Source: Limnanthes douglasii subsp. nivea
Lineage: Eukaryota; Streptophyta; Magnoliopsida; Brassicales; Limnanthaceae
Length of the DNA: 64,000 bases
NCBI GenBank assembly: GCA_036936605.1
Contig: JAUPFV010000001.1
Location: 113,220,771 to 113,284,770, forward strand
Direction of reading: 5' to 3'
Numbering within the stretch: position 1 is the stretch's first letter; each line of letters starts with the position of its first letter. The notes beneath the pieces were generated by a model. The model worked only from the letters and a program-made list of their open reading frames with translations, was not told where the DNA came from and searched no databases. Shown here one piece after another: positions 47,824-57,933 of the stretch. Position numbers and translations under genes: made by a program.

Positions 47824-49111
47824 TATCAGATGCAGAATTTTTTAGAACATTTTCTCTCTTCCTAAGAGAGTTTATAGACAGTTTTTTTAAGTTACTATTC
47901 TTGTTTGCAGATTTGATCTTCCTGGATATAACAGACTCAAAGTCTTGCTCAAGACCATTAGAGCTCGCCCTTGGAGATGGATTATAACTCCCAACCTTTC
48001 TACCACGAGGAGAAGCCTGCAAATTGTTCCTGTCCAAATAGTTCTCTTCCTCCTCAAGATTCTGAAGTGCACTGATGATATCAGGATCATTGTTGGAGGC
48101 AGTTCTCTCTTTCACCGGACTCACCACACTTGTAGAAGGACAAGATACATATAGCCTGTCTTTCTTTGTAACAATCGATTTAAGTTTCCTCATGTACACA
48201 TGTGCAAAAGCTTGGACCTTTGTAGGCTTAGTAACTTTATCAATCTTGTCTATTTCCTGTAAAGACTCTTGTTGAACATCCTTTCTTGCAATAATATCAA
48301 CACTTTCTTGCTCTTTCTTGGAATCCATAGCTAAATTCTTTTTACCTTTATCAGATTCATGACCAATATGGTGACATGACTTACAATAACTTGGTGCATT
48401 TTTATAACTTACACTGATAATGAACTCTTTACCATCACCAAAACCCACACTCAACCTCCTCTTTAGAAGACTTGAAACATCAATTTCAATCAATGCAAAG
48501 CATGCATTCCAATTGGCCCTATTAACATCAGGAACCACTACATGATGAACCATCCCAAGAGAAGAAGCCAGAGCATGTATAACAGAACTATTATACATAA
48601 ACTCTAGCAACTTCTCGAACCTGACCCAGAGAAGAGCAACCAGGCACTCAAAATTTCTGGTGCTTTGTGGACACCACTTAATAACTCTTATCATCTTGCC
48701 ATCAACCTTCCAAAACCTACTCACCCAAAGTCTGCCCGCATCCTCCAGCACAGAGAACTCAACAAGAATCTGTCTTGAGTCGATTGTAACATAAGTATAC
48801 ACTCCATTAAACTTGAAAGATTCAAGAAAGGTTTGGAATGCCTGCCTCTTAGGGATGCCTTCGTTGAACTTGGCTATGAGGGTAGTTCTTGACTGAGAAC
48901 AAAGATCAGTCTTCACCTGTCTTGAGAATCGAATCTCATTGTGATCAACATACGAAACAACACTTTCCGATTTAAACTCTGAATTCGCATCCTTTTTCCT
49001 TACAACATCAGAGTACAACCTATCCGTAGAAGCCGCCTTTGAGTCGAGACTCGCTATAGCCGTGCTATTCAACGGAGGAAAGTCACCATTGTTTTGTAAG
49101 GCCATATTCAT
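47816..49111 (-). CDS. LINE ORF1 protein (DUF4283 plus degenerate zinc knuckle)
   Basis: The intact 431-codon frame starts at ATG 49111; the frame is open further up but only with a TTG. The N-terminal part matches the DUF4283-type RNA-binding region common in plant LINE ORF1 proteins (AKFNEGIPKRQAFQTF, ILVEFSVLEDAGRLW, LVALLWVRFEKL). The zinc knuckle reads YCKSCHHIGHESDKG, so the fourth ligand (expected Cys) is Gly. The C-terminal tail is Lys/Ser-rich. ORF1 proteins bind the LINE RNA and form the RNP with ORF2. The single ligand loss may impair this copy. It ends overlapping the ORF2 ATG. Confidence 0.88.
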   Translation of the reverse strand: MNMALQNNGDFPPLNSTAIASLDSKAASTDRLYSDVVRKKDANSEFKSESVVSYVDHNEIRFSRQVKTDLCSQSRTTLIAKFNEGIPKRQAFQTFLESFKFNGVYTYVTIDSRQILVEFSVLEDAGRLWVSRFWKVDGKMIRVIKWCPQSTRNFECLVALLWVRFEKLLEFMYNSSVIHALASSLGMVHHVVVPDVNRANWNACFALIEIDVSSLLKRRLSVGFGDGKEFIISVSYKNAPSYCKSCHHIGHESDKGKKNLAMDSKKEQESVDIIARKDVQQESLQEIDKIDKVTKPTKVQAFAHVYMRKLKSIVTKKDRLYVSCPSTSVVSPVKERTASNNDPDIISALQNLEEEENYLDRNNLQASPRGRKVGSYNPSPRASSNGLEQDFESVISRKIKSANKNSNLKKLSINSLRKRENVLKNSASDND

Positions 49112-49323
49112 TCCACCAACCGTCAACAGGCAGAGCCTGCGAAGGCAAAAACTCAGAAGATCCCTCGAGCGATTGAAGAATCAAACTAAACACAAATAAG
49201 AACTAATCTTCTACTTAGAACTAGTATAGAGGAAAGGAGAAGTTTCTTAGAGGTTAAGAAACAAATTCTCTTCTTGATGCTTTCTTGAGAAAGAAGGCAT
49301 TTTTCAAGTCTAGTATCAAAACG

Positions 49324-49403
49324 GTTCTCTCGCGACTCCCCAAAATTTACAGAGAAGATTAGCATGGCCCCTGTGCAAGGATGACACGCATAAATCGAGA
49401 AAA
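49324..49403 (+). pseudogene. U6: U6 snRNA pseudogene joined head-to-head to the LINE 5' end
   Basis: 49348-49403 matches plant U6 snRNA from the ACAGAGA box through GCATGGCCCCTG, GCAAGGATGACACGC and AAATCGAGAAA with one visible change (TGTGC for TGCGC). The preceding ~24 bases (GTTCTCTCGCGACTCCCCAAAATT in two parts, GTTCTCTCGCGA and CTCCCCAAAATT) align less well with the U6 5' stem-loop, with a short deletion between. The 3' terminal oligo-U part is absent. It lies between the LINE leader and the target duplication, antisense to the LINE. No U6 promoter can lie upstream because that is LINE sequence, so it is not a functional gene. Confidence 0.9.
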
Positions 49404-49416
49404 TTTATAAAAGACT
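49400..49416. repeat. LINE target-site duplication, 5' copy (17 bp)
   Basis: AAAATTTATAAAAGACT is identical to 43488-43504 and directly abuts the 3' part of the U6 fragment (GAGAAAATTT), sharing an A-run with it. Confidence 0.95.
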
Positions 49417-49699
49417 AATTCAACTAGTTTCAGAAAAATCTGTGAGATAATTCAATTTTTTAAATTTTATCATATTTTTATTTATTTTTAATATTATTTA
49501 ATGTATTTTTAAAGTTGATAAAATATTAAATAAAAATTTACCGTTACTATTTCTAATGTACATAAATTTTCAAAATTATATTTTTGAGCTAATTAAACCA
49601 AGCTTGTTTCATATTAAAATTTGATAAATAAAAAAAAGTGAACAATATATTCCGACATTTGTAGAATTTGTTTTTCCAAATTGTTATATATTAGAAAAA
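49417..49699. other. AT-rich target DNA
   Basis: No gene or repeat recognised. This is the pre-insertion flank of the LINE. Confidence 0.5.
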
Positions 49700-50970
49700 T
49701 GGGCATCAGATGTTTTATCTTTGATCTCAACACTAGTATGATATTGTCCGCTTGGGATCTGAAGGTCCGCGCGACTTTGCTTTTTTCTCCACTTTCAAAA
49801 AGCTTCATACTAGGTGAGATATGTGCATCTTTCCTATGTTTAACCAATGTTGGATGTGGGACTTCGGTCGCCACTCTAACAAAACCTCCTCTCAAACAAA
49901 GTAACACTCTTAGCCTCCCCTCAATTGAATTTTATTCGCCCACTCTAATCAGGTTGCAGACTACCTAACCATATAGCTTTACAAAGGATCTATCGGCTCA
50001 CTCGACCACCCTGTTTGTTCCTTACTGCTACTCTATGGACACTCCAAACTAGGTCTTACCATTGATCACACTGTCTAATCCTCAGCGCCACATGCACCCC
50101 GAACTAGGTTATATAGAGCAGATCATTCACCTTGAACATGTCTTCTGGTTTATCATGGTCGACCTCTGAGAATTTTATCCACACCGCGTTATGTTTGGGG
50201 CTAGAGTTCTGATACCATTTGTTGGGAATATGGGTACTGTGTATTCCGTCTTTGTGTATAAGTAAGAACAATCGATATCCTCACTAGTATGATATTGTCC
50301 ACTTTAGGCCTGAAGGCCCGCACGACTTTACTTTTGGTCCAGTTCCAAAAGGTCCATACTAGTTGAGATGTGGGACTTTGGTCGTCATCATAACAAATAT
50401 TTCTCTCGAACAAAGTACCACATTAGCCTTCTTACAGTTGACTTACATCCGGCCATTTTAATCAGGTTGCAGACTACCTAAATCATAGATGCACTACAAA
50501 TGTTGTTGTTTACCTCATATTAGACCACCACTGTCTTGTTCCTTAGCGTAACTCTACTCAAGTATCATCATCTTAATACACTCAAATCAAGTCACGATGT
50601 TTGATGAGCCACGGACAATCCGAACTAGGATCTCTATAGTTAATCATTCACTTTGAGCATGGTTATTAGTACATCATGTTCGACTTTTGAGAATTTCTCA
50701 AGGTCGCGTTTTGTCTTGCCTTGGACTCTGATACCATTTGTTCGGAATATGGATACCGCATATTCTGTCTCTGTCTATAAGTAAGAACAATCTGATCTCA
50801 AAACCCAATATGATATTGTCCGTTTTGGGTGTGTAGGCCCGCATGACTTTGCTTTTTGGTCCACTTACAAAATGTTGCATATTACACGAGATATATGTTT
50901 ACTTATATAACATTGATCATTTCCATGTTTAACTCACGTGGGAAGTTGGAATTTGGTCGCCACCCTAACA
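49700..50970 (-). mobile_element. tandem TRIM array: LTR-interior-LTR-interior-LTR
   Basis: Three LTR copies on the - strand are separated by two non-coding interiors. Right LTR 50739-50970, middle LTR 50220-50395, left LTR about 49700-49881 (its outer edge is eroded). Each LTR contains ACTAGTATGATATTGTCC or a close variant and ends on + with ...TAACA, the complement of a TGTTA start. Each interior has a primer-site complement, CTGATACCA, next to the LTR (50209-50217 and 50728-50736), and each runs from a GAGAGGAGG-like purine tract on the - strand. LTR starts on + are TGTTGGGAATATGGG and TGTTCGGAATATGGA. The same family appears at 61112-62090 and 13131-13545. Confidence 0.85.
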
Positions 50971-51239
50971 TTATATAATATAGGTTAGTATGTATAACAT
51001 TGGTTACCATACGAGACCCAACAAAAAAAATTAATTAGAGATTAGTAGCCAAAGAATCTACTACTAGAAAAGTGTTTGGACTATATTTTTATCAAAAACA
51101 TATATTTATGTTTTAAAACATAATTAATTTATTTATATTTTTTAATAATTTTTTAAAAGTTCATATCTTTTAAATTATAGTTTAGAAAAAATATCTAAAA
51201 ATATCATTAGTTTTGTTTTTAAAGACGAATAAAACTATA
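50971..51239. other. AT-rich unassigned sequence
   Basis: Nothing recognised. Confidence 0.4.
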
Positions 51240-51720
51240 TTTTTTATTTCACCATATCAGTTTATATGTGTTTCGTATTTCGTTTTATCTTTTGTTCACA
51301 TTTCTTATTTCGTTTAACTCTTAAACAAAATATTTAAAGTTAACATTTAGTTTGCATTTCACATTTCGCATTTTGCAATTCACACTTTCTCACTTAGGAA
51401 TAAAAAAAATCAAATTTAACATTTCGTTCATAATTGGCAGTTCGTAATTCGCACTTCACACTTAGAAAATAAAGTTATAAATGAATTTGTTTTTTTATAA
51501 AAAAATAAATTCTACTTTTAGTTCGTTCTTCACATTTTTCACTTTGTACTTTAGCAAAAAAAATTAAATTTAACCTTTAGTTTGCATTTCGCACTTTGCA
51601 ATTCCAACTTCGCACATATGCAAAACATATTCCAAATTTTATCCTTAGTTCGTGTTTTGCAATTTACATTTAAGTTGTTTAGTAGTTCAAATTTCACACT
51701 TACATTCATTTAGGCAGTGT
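51240..51720. repeat. decayed tandem repeats with TTCGCA motifs
   Basis: About six diverged units, each combining an A-rich part (AAAAAAATTAAATTTAAC) with TTTAGTTCGCATTTCGCAC and TTGCAATTCACACTTC variants. Clear units lie near 51330-51385, 51425-51470, 51510-51545, 51565-51620 and 51640-51700. Spacing is roughly 70-90 bp. No coding potential. Probably an old minisatellite or part of an unrecognised element. Confidence 0.6.
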
Positions 51721-52299
51721 CTTGGTTTAAAGTTTTAAAATCGTTTCTCTAAAACACACACCTATCATTTTATAACAAAACCTTCCTAACATGAGTAAAA
51801 ATACACAACACGTAGAATAATAAACAAATAATTAGGTTCAAAATCAAAAAAAATATGAAAACCATATCTAAACTACTTTCATAACTTCGATTTCACTACA
51901 ATTTAGGATGAAATCAGATCATTATGACAAAAACTAACCACAAAATGTTATACACGCTTTTAGAAACCATTAATTTTGAACACGAAATTAAAAAACAATT
52001 ACATCAATAAATTCAAAGGTATAAGTTAAATCATGAACTAAAAAATGATGTTTTAATTAATGCGGTCGGATTTTTTTAACACGGACTATTGTATATATCT
52101 GAAGGGATGCTCGGACATATCCAATACCATGCCCCACCGAACGGTACAAAGCAAGTGGATCATGACTCAACTGGTTGCTAGTCATTTCCTATCTTGGGCT
52201 TATGAGTTTTTAAACTTGACTCAAGCCCATGATCCGACCCGAAAGGCCCACAAGTCATTAAACAAGTATAAATATCCCAACTACTTTCATTTATGAGGG
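51721..52299. other. unassigned sequence
   Basis: No gene is supported; the 78-codon frame at 52060-52296 has no recognised domain. Confidence 0.35.
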
Positions 52300-53053
52300 T
52301 GATAAAAATTGACTGCTAGTACACACCTCCTTCATCTCTCTACATCTCACTCTAAATATCAAATTCCTAAAACTTTTTCCCAAAATACCCTTCGATCAGA
52401 AATAATCCACACCATTAATAGCAATTATGAGACAAAGTTTTATCATGGTGTATATGTTATGGGAATAACAAGTTCTAACAAAGTAATTCTTAAAGTTTTT
52501 AGCGTAGAAAAAAAATGAGGCAAAAAAGGATCCTCTTATTCATCGATAGGTTCTTCCTATTTATAATGTTGCGAGTTAGTGGCCAGTTACACTTGTTTAC
52601 ACTTAATGCACCACTAAGTCACTAACATCACTTCTATAATTTTGGAACAACTACATAAAACGGTTTGACTTAAGAATCAAAACGTATGTTATACAATAAA
52701 TAATGAAACGCCTTGTTTGAATTTCGTGTCGAACCGAGCTGGCCCATTCCTTGAGCGCGATAAGATCTGTGCGCGCGTGTAGAGCTCGAACTCACCAATC
52801 ACGTAGTCAACCAATCATATTCGAGCTCACACTTATGTGCGAACTCATCCTTTGTCTGTTCATTGCGTCCTTAACCTGATCGATTAATTTGTTGCTTCAA
52901 GCATCGTCGATCTTGTTCTTCACTTCTCTTTGAGGTCGACGGTGGCGTAGAGATCGCCCTCCACTTCCTTGTTTCTTTACTATCTTAGCCCAAGCTCACA
53001 GTCCCTCTTTCCTGCTCGTTCTGGTACTTACTCGGGAGAATCTCCACTTATCA
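52300..53053 (-). repeat. 3' LTR of the Tat-like element carrying an antisense gene
   Basis: On + it runs from TGATAA to TTATCA. On the - strand the polypurine tract TAGGGGGAGCC (53065-53054) lies directly before it, as expected for a 3' LTR, and a TATA-like TATAAATAGG lies near 52565 in the same sense. The left boundary is less certain than the right one. Confidence 0.6.
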
Positions 53054-53644
53054 AGGCTCCCCCTAGTTTATAGGTTTATTAATTTTCAGAAAAAGATTAG
53101 TAAACCTTTAAAATAAAAATTATCATTAAATTATAAGCCATAAATATTCGCATGGTTATTCCAAACATCTTCTGGCTTCATCTGTTGACAAGTGTCACTG
53201 ATGTAACTGCGACAGTTCTGACACCGCCGTACCTGGGATACAACGCCTGGCGCTTCAGTTTTTGGCACAACTTTCAACTGATTGGTGATGTCACACGCCT
53301 ATTTTGTAAGAGTCTTTACACATCCAACTTCTTCTGTTTTTACTTACTTGAAAGAAAATAGAATTTCTTTAGACGTCTCGCTTCATTCTTGCTGGAGAAG
53401 AAGATATTGACTGCAACCAAGAAACTTTCTATCGTATTTTACATCAACAACCAGGTACACGATTTCTTAAGACATGTAGTCATTTCAATCTATGCATAAG
53501 CGTAGACCCTAGATTTTAGAGTGCACCTTCAGTGCGTAGGTTATTCCCAAATGTGCATATCTTCCCAGCGTCGAATCGATCGCCCTTGCCTGCTATAAAT
53601 ATATTGATTCCTATCCTTACCTCATTGCAGTTTCAGTAAAATCT

Positions 53645-55067
53645 ATGGCACCAAAAAAGGCGACGAAGACGAAAGCAAACAAAATTGTGGAACATGTATA
53701 TGAGGATGTCAATGCTTTAGAGAATTATTTCTCGCAGATAGCCCCCAAATACGTCTATTTAGATGATAGTGGAGTTACCACCCTTAGAAATAGATGCGGG
53801 ATTCCTGAGGATGTGATCATAAGAGCATCCGATATAGGAGAGCACCCATATCAAGTCCAAGAGACAGAGAAATGTCTCTTTACTACCCTGTTCGATTGGG
53901 GGTTAAGACTGCCACTTCCCGAATTAATACGTGACTACTTTAACGTCCTAAGAATTTGCCCTACTCAACTTTCTGCAAATGGGTGGAGGTTATTACTTAG
54001 CGTAGTGCTGAGCTCACGTCTGCTAAGGACTGATGTGTGCTTAACAGACCTGCTATCAGCCACTGATGTTAGCAAAATGTCCAAACCCCTTTCTTTTACA
54101 CCGACTTCAAAGAGATGAAGAATATTGTCGAGCTCCTCACCTCTTATAGGAATTGGAAAAATTCCCGACTTGTCGTATTATGACAAGATGTCAGTTCCTG
54201 AGATCTTACAGCGACAAATGAAGTTGGCAATTGAGGTAAGCCTTTCTCTTTCTGTTTGCGTTTAATTAAAAAATGGTCATATAATTCTAACATTCTAGTG
54301 GTACGCAGATTCATCACAACTCGGTCGTACTAGGCTATCGTAACATGTCTTATGTTGACCTAGAAACTATAGAGAAGTGGATATCAGAAGTCATAGTTTT
54401 TGGATCAGCCAAAACCAGCGATGTAGAGGTTATTCTCTTAAAGCATGCTTACACATCAGCCAAAACAACCAAACATGAAGCAATTAATGCAAAGGCCAAA
54501 TTGGAGAAGACAGTGGAAACCTTGTAAGAAGCTTTGCAATGCAGAGACGAAAGGTGGAAAACCGCATCCGACAATCATAAGATTTTACTAAAGCAAAATG
54601 AGAGCTTGCTGAAGAGGAATGATGAGTTGTATGTTCAGAGCCCGAACCTGATGGAAAATTATTTGATTCAATCGAAAAGGGTGGAGGAGCAGGCTGAGCG
54701 GATAGCCACTCTAACCGCTGATGTTACTAAGTTAACTGCCCAATTGGAGGAGGGACGTGCAGAGCTCGAGCGAGAACGAAAACAGTGGAAAATGGACTTA
54801 GAAGTAGTTATGGCTGAAAGGGAGACGCAAATGTTCATTGTAGCCACATAAATGATAGTCAAAGAAAATGGGAAAGTTATAGCTGAGCTGATGGCCTTGA
54901 GTGTTGGGTTAAACTTGGGATCTTTGGCTTCTCTGGTTCAAAAATCTGTACCGGCTCAAAATGTGAGCTTGCTACCTGTGTCAATTGTCCAAGTTGATAC
55001 CACTACAGTAACTTATGTCACTCCATCAGAGCAGACCAAGCTGCCTCCTTCCCCCAGTGCTAAGTAA
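53645..55067 (+). pseudogene. antisense extra gene of a Tat-like gypsy element (PF04195-type, coiled coil)
   Basis: The gene is on the strand opposite to the neighbouring integrase and lies between it and the 3' LTR. The first part (53645-54118) gives a basic start (MAPKKATKTKANK) and then TEKCLFTTLFDWGLRLPLPEL and NVLRICPTQLSANGWRLL, matching the 'putative gypsy type transposon' domain (PF04195). The frame slips by one base near 54095. A plant-type intron runs 54236-54298 (GAG/GTAAGC ... TTCTAG/TGG). Later pieces (54345-54527, 54534-54851, 54852-55067) form a long coiled coil (EEQAERIATL, KLTAQLEEGRAELERERKQW). A TATA-like CTATAAATAT lies near 53597. In-frame stops show this copy is dead. 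Function in any element is unknown. Confidence 0.78.
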
Positions 55068-55681
55068 TGAGAATATTTGTTCTCCTTGTGTTTTTTTGTT
55101 GTATGTTATGTATATGGAGATTTTTTATTTCCTAAAGTATTTTAAAAACATCTTGAACTTATTTGTGGCTTATCTTACGGCAATATGATCACTGCTATAA
55201 ATATTTATTGAGGTAATATGGATTATGTGTTTGTTGTGTTTCACGAACATCCTCAATCCCGAGCTCGGTAAGGCTCATTGCGTAGCTTATACAATAGTTG
55301 CCATAATAGCTTGTTCGCGGCGAGGTCGCATAGACCCTATTGCGTAGTCTGTTTTAGACTTGGTCTTACACCATTTCGTGAATATAACCATTACAACAGT
55401 ATAGGCACAGTATGGCCATTACGTAGCTCGTAGGAGTGACCAATTAGCATGTTCATGTTTATAGACACTTATTCTGGACTCAGTATGGTCTGTTGCGTAG
55501 ACAAGAATGGCGTGGTCATTGACTCGTTCGCTGATTGTAAGGATAAAACTTGTAACAAACACATAGTAACGAAATCATAAATTATATTAAAAAAGCAAAA
55601 TATTGTTGTAGGATGCCTCATTAAAAAACCTCCCTGCGTTAGTAGGGAGGAAAAAGAGTGCATTAGTACATTCTAAATATT
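55068..55681. other. spacer between antisense gene and integrase, with GCGTAG repeats
   Basis: No open frame. The motif ATTGCGTAG with one or two changes occurs about four times between 55270 and 55500 (GGCTCATTGCGTAGCTTAT, CCTATTGCGTAGTCTG, GCCATTACGTAGCTC, CTGTTGCGTAGAC), each near CTCGGTAAGGC or GTATGGTC-like neighbours, giving an imperfect repeat cluster. Confidence 0.5.
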
Positions 55682-56720
55682 CTAGCGATACAACTTTAAG
55701 TGATTGATATTCAAAGGGTGCTTGAGTGCTCGAGCACTCTGATCTACCAACCTGTACGCGCCGTGGTGCCCTGTAGAAATAATCGTGTATGGGCCTTCCC
55801 AATTTGGTCCCAGCTTACCACCTGCTCCACTATTAGAGCCTTCAAATACCTTCTTGAACACTAAGTTTTTCTCCTTAAAATAATGTGGCTTTAATCGAGC
55901 ATTAAAGTGCCCCCTAATCAAGCTTCCATAATGCTCTGCTCGTACTCTTTCTTGGTATTTTCGTTCATCCAGGAGGTCCAAGCAGGTTGACTTGGCTATT
56001 AGGTTTGCCTCTTCTTCATAATGGTCAATTCTGTTGCTTGGTACTATGATCTCTGCTGGAATGACCTCTTCTGTACCGTATACTAGTGCAAAGGGTGTAT
56101 CTTCTGTTGTTGAGCGCAGGGTGGAGAAGTGTTGGAGAATCCCATATCGTTTGCAGAAATTGGTAAGTATTAAATTTTGGAATTGCGGATCGTTATCTGT
56201 CATTAGAAGCCTCAGAATTTCATATCGAGTTAGAATTTGATTATGGATAAAGTCACATACCTCTTGTGCGCGTGTTCAGAATAAAGCTTTGGCCTGGACC
56301 GATTTGGAGAAATAATCTACCGCGACGATAAGGAACTGCCTCTTTCCTGTAGCCATTGGCAATGGACCCACTAGATCAATTCACCATCTATTGAATGGAC
56401 ACAGAACAAGAACGTTCTGCATAGGTTCACTGGGTCTATGCTGTGTGGTTGCATACTCTTGGCATTTACGACATTGTTGTACAAGACTTTTCGCATCGAC
56501 TACTAGCTCGAGCCAATAATACCCAGCTAGAAGGAACCGACGAATTAGTGTTCGGTGGCCACAATCAGCACCTGCTTCCCCCGAATGCTACAAAACTAAT
56601 ATCGAATTGGCTTCTGCATGATCCAGACATCAGAGCAATGGCCGAGTCGAACTCTTCTTGTATACAAACTCCTTTTAAAATTAGTAATCCTTTACACAAA
56701 CCACATTTATATTTCCCTTA
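55682..56720 (-). pseudogene. Tat-like gypsy integrase, 3' half
   Basis: Read on the - strand. The catalytic-core remnant near 56350-56200 has QFLIVAVDYFSK and then MTDNDPQFQNLI with the Asp of the core, followed by KRYGILQHFST. After a deletion the C-terminal part (56100-55682) is well preserved: FALVYGTEEVIPAEI, LDERKYQERVRAEHY, GPNWEGPYTI and HPLNINHLKLYR, the usual pol end in Tat elements. Upstream (above 56720) homology ends; RT, RNase H, gag and the 5' LTR are missing. Confidence 0.88.
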
Positions 56721-57705
56721 AAGGATTCGTGAACATATAGTTCGGTACGATGTGGTGTACACTATTTTGATGGCTCTTCAACTTTAATATATTGAAACTT
56801 GATATATACGTAATTAAACTTAACTAAATTTATAATGTTTAAATACAGAACCTGATAATTATTATCATAATATAATAGTTGACGTCTATTTATGTTTTCC
56901 ATAGTTTGCAATTTTGTGATAAAATTATACAATCGAAATAAATGATTGGATTTCTTGAACAAGCAGTAACTTTTGTTATCATAATGGATGATGCAATAAG
57001 ATTGTATTTTATATTTTTCAACAAAAGAATATTATGTTGGAAATTTGTGATTGCTAGTATATGGTTCAATTAATAAGTAATCAATTAATAAAAATAATTG
57101 AAAATTTGACCAATAGATGAAAGCTCATTATGGAGGTAATTGTGTAGATAGCGTATCAAATTTGGCCATTGCGAATTACTCTACTCAAATGTTAATGTTT
57201 CAAATTGTTTAAAAAACAAAATTAGATAAATTACTTAGTTCTTCCATAGTAGAGATTAAAGGGTCTAAATGCAATTAGAATAAAGTGTAAACATAATTTC
57301 ACTTCTATATAAAGATCCATATGAATAAATATCCTTTGGTCATCGTAATTATAATTGTTTGTTTCCATATTAGTTAGAATAAAACCATTGTCTTTGGTTA
57401 TTATATTTTATTTCTTTTCTTTTACAGTGAATAAAAATATTATAAATATAAAAGAATAAAAAAAAATCTCTAAAGAATAGAAGATATCTGAAGCTACAAG
57501 CATACACGAATCACAACTAGAATGTCAAACTTATCAAGTAAGTTATGTTTCCGTTTTTATAGTAGTAGGTCAATAAATATTCAATGAACTATTGCATAAA
57601 TTAATTCAACGATTAAATTTAGTCTATCATAGTATGCCCAAGGTTGAAAAAATGATTATCCTCAAATATCACAGAATCTAATTATGAGCATTTTATATTC
57701 TCTAT
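56721..57705. other. AT-rich unassigned sequence
   Basis: No gene, RNA or repeat boundary recognised. This is the target region of the SINE. Confidence 0.45.
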
Positions 57706-57716
57706 TTCATACAATT

Positions 57717-57933
57717 TTTTTATTTTTTTTTCGGAGGGAACCCCCAGCCACTACTCAACGATTGCGCACAGGGTACACCCTCAGTTTGACACAATAGCCT
57801 GAAAACCAACGCCAGAAGGTAAACCACACAAGGTGATAGGCTCAGCCAAGAAAGCGTATGTAGAGGGACTCGAACTCATGACCTTTGGTCACAAACATGC
57901 CTTACTCAACCAAATCGGTTACCCCCTTGGGGG
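57717..57933 (-). mobile_element. tRNA-derived SINE (Au-like), 217 bp, with 11-bp TSD
   Basis: On the - strand the 5' head GGGGTAACCGATTTGGTTGAG carries a Pol III A box, and GAGTTCGAGTCCC carries a B box, about 35 bp apart as in tRNA-derived SINEs. The body contains GGCTATTGTGTCAAAC, GAGGGTGTACCCTGTGCGCA and GGGTTCCCTCCG, then an A/T-rich tail. Exact duplications TTCATACAATT flank it (57706-57716 and 57934-57944). The body resembles, from memory, the Au SINE family of angiosperms; that family name is tentative. It has no protein and depends on LINE machinery for movement. Confidence 0.9.

Larger units (their letters stand above)
43505..49399 (-). mobile_element. young full-length L1-clade LINE with U6 fragment at its 5' end
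   Basis: Exact 17-bp duplications at 43488-43504 and 49400-49416 bound the insertion. On the - strand it holds, in order, an inverted U6 snRNA piece (49324-49403, + sense), a ~210-bp leader, ORF1 (49111-47816), ORF2 (47823-43747: endonuclease, RT, RNase H), a ~235-bp 3' region and a short A-tail. Length, ORF order and tail fit a plant L1-clade element inserted by target-primed reverse transcription. Perfect target duplications and only two nonsense codons in ORF2 indicate a recent insertion. Confidence 0.95.

Noticed and set aside
49324..49403. Functional U6 snRNA gene
   Set aside because: It lacks the USE/TATA promoter (LINE sequence lies upstream), appears to have lost internal segments, lacks the 3' oligo-U end, and is bounded by the LINE target duplication.
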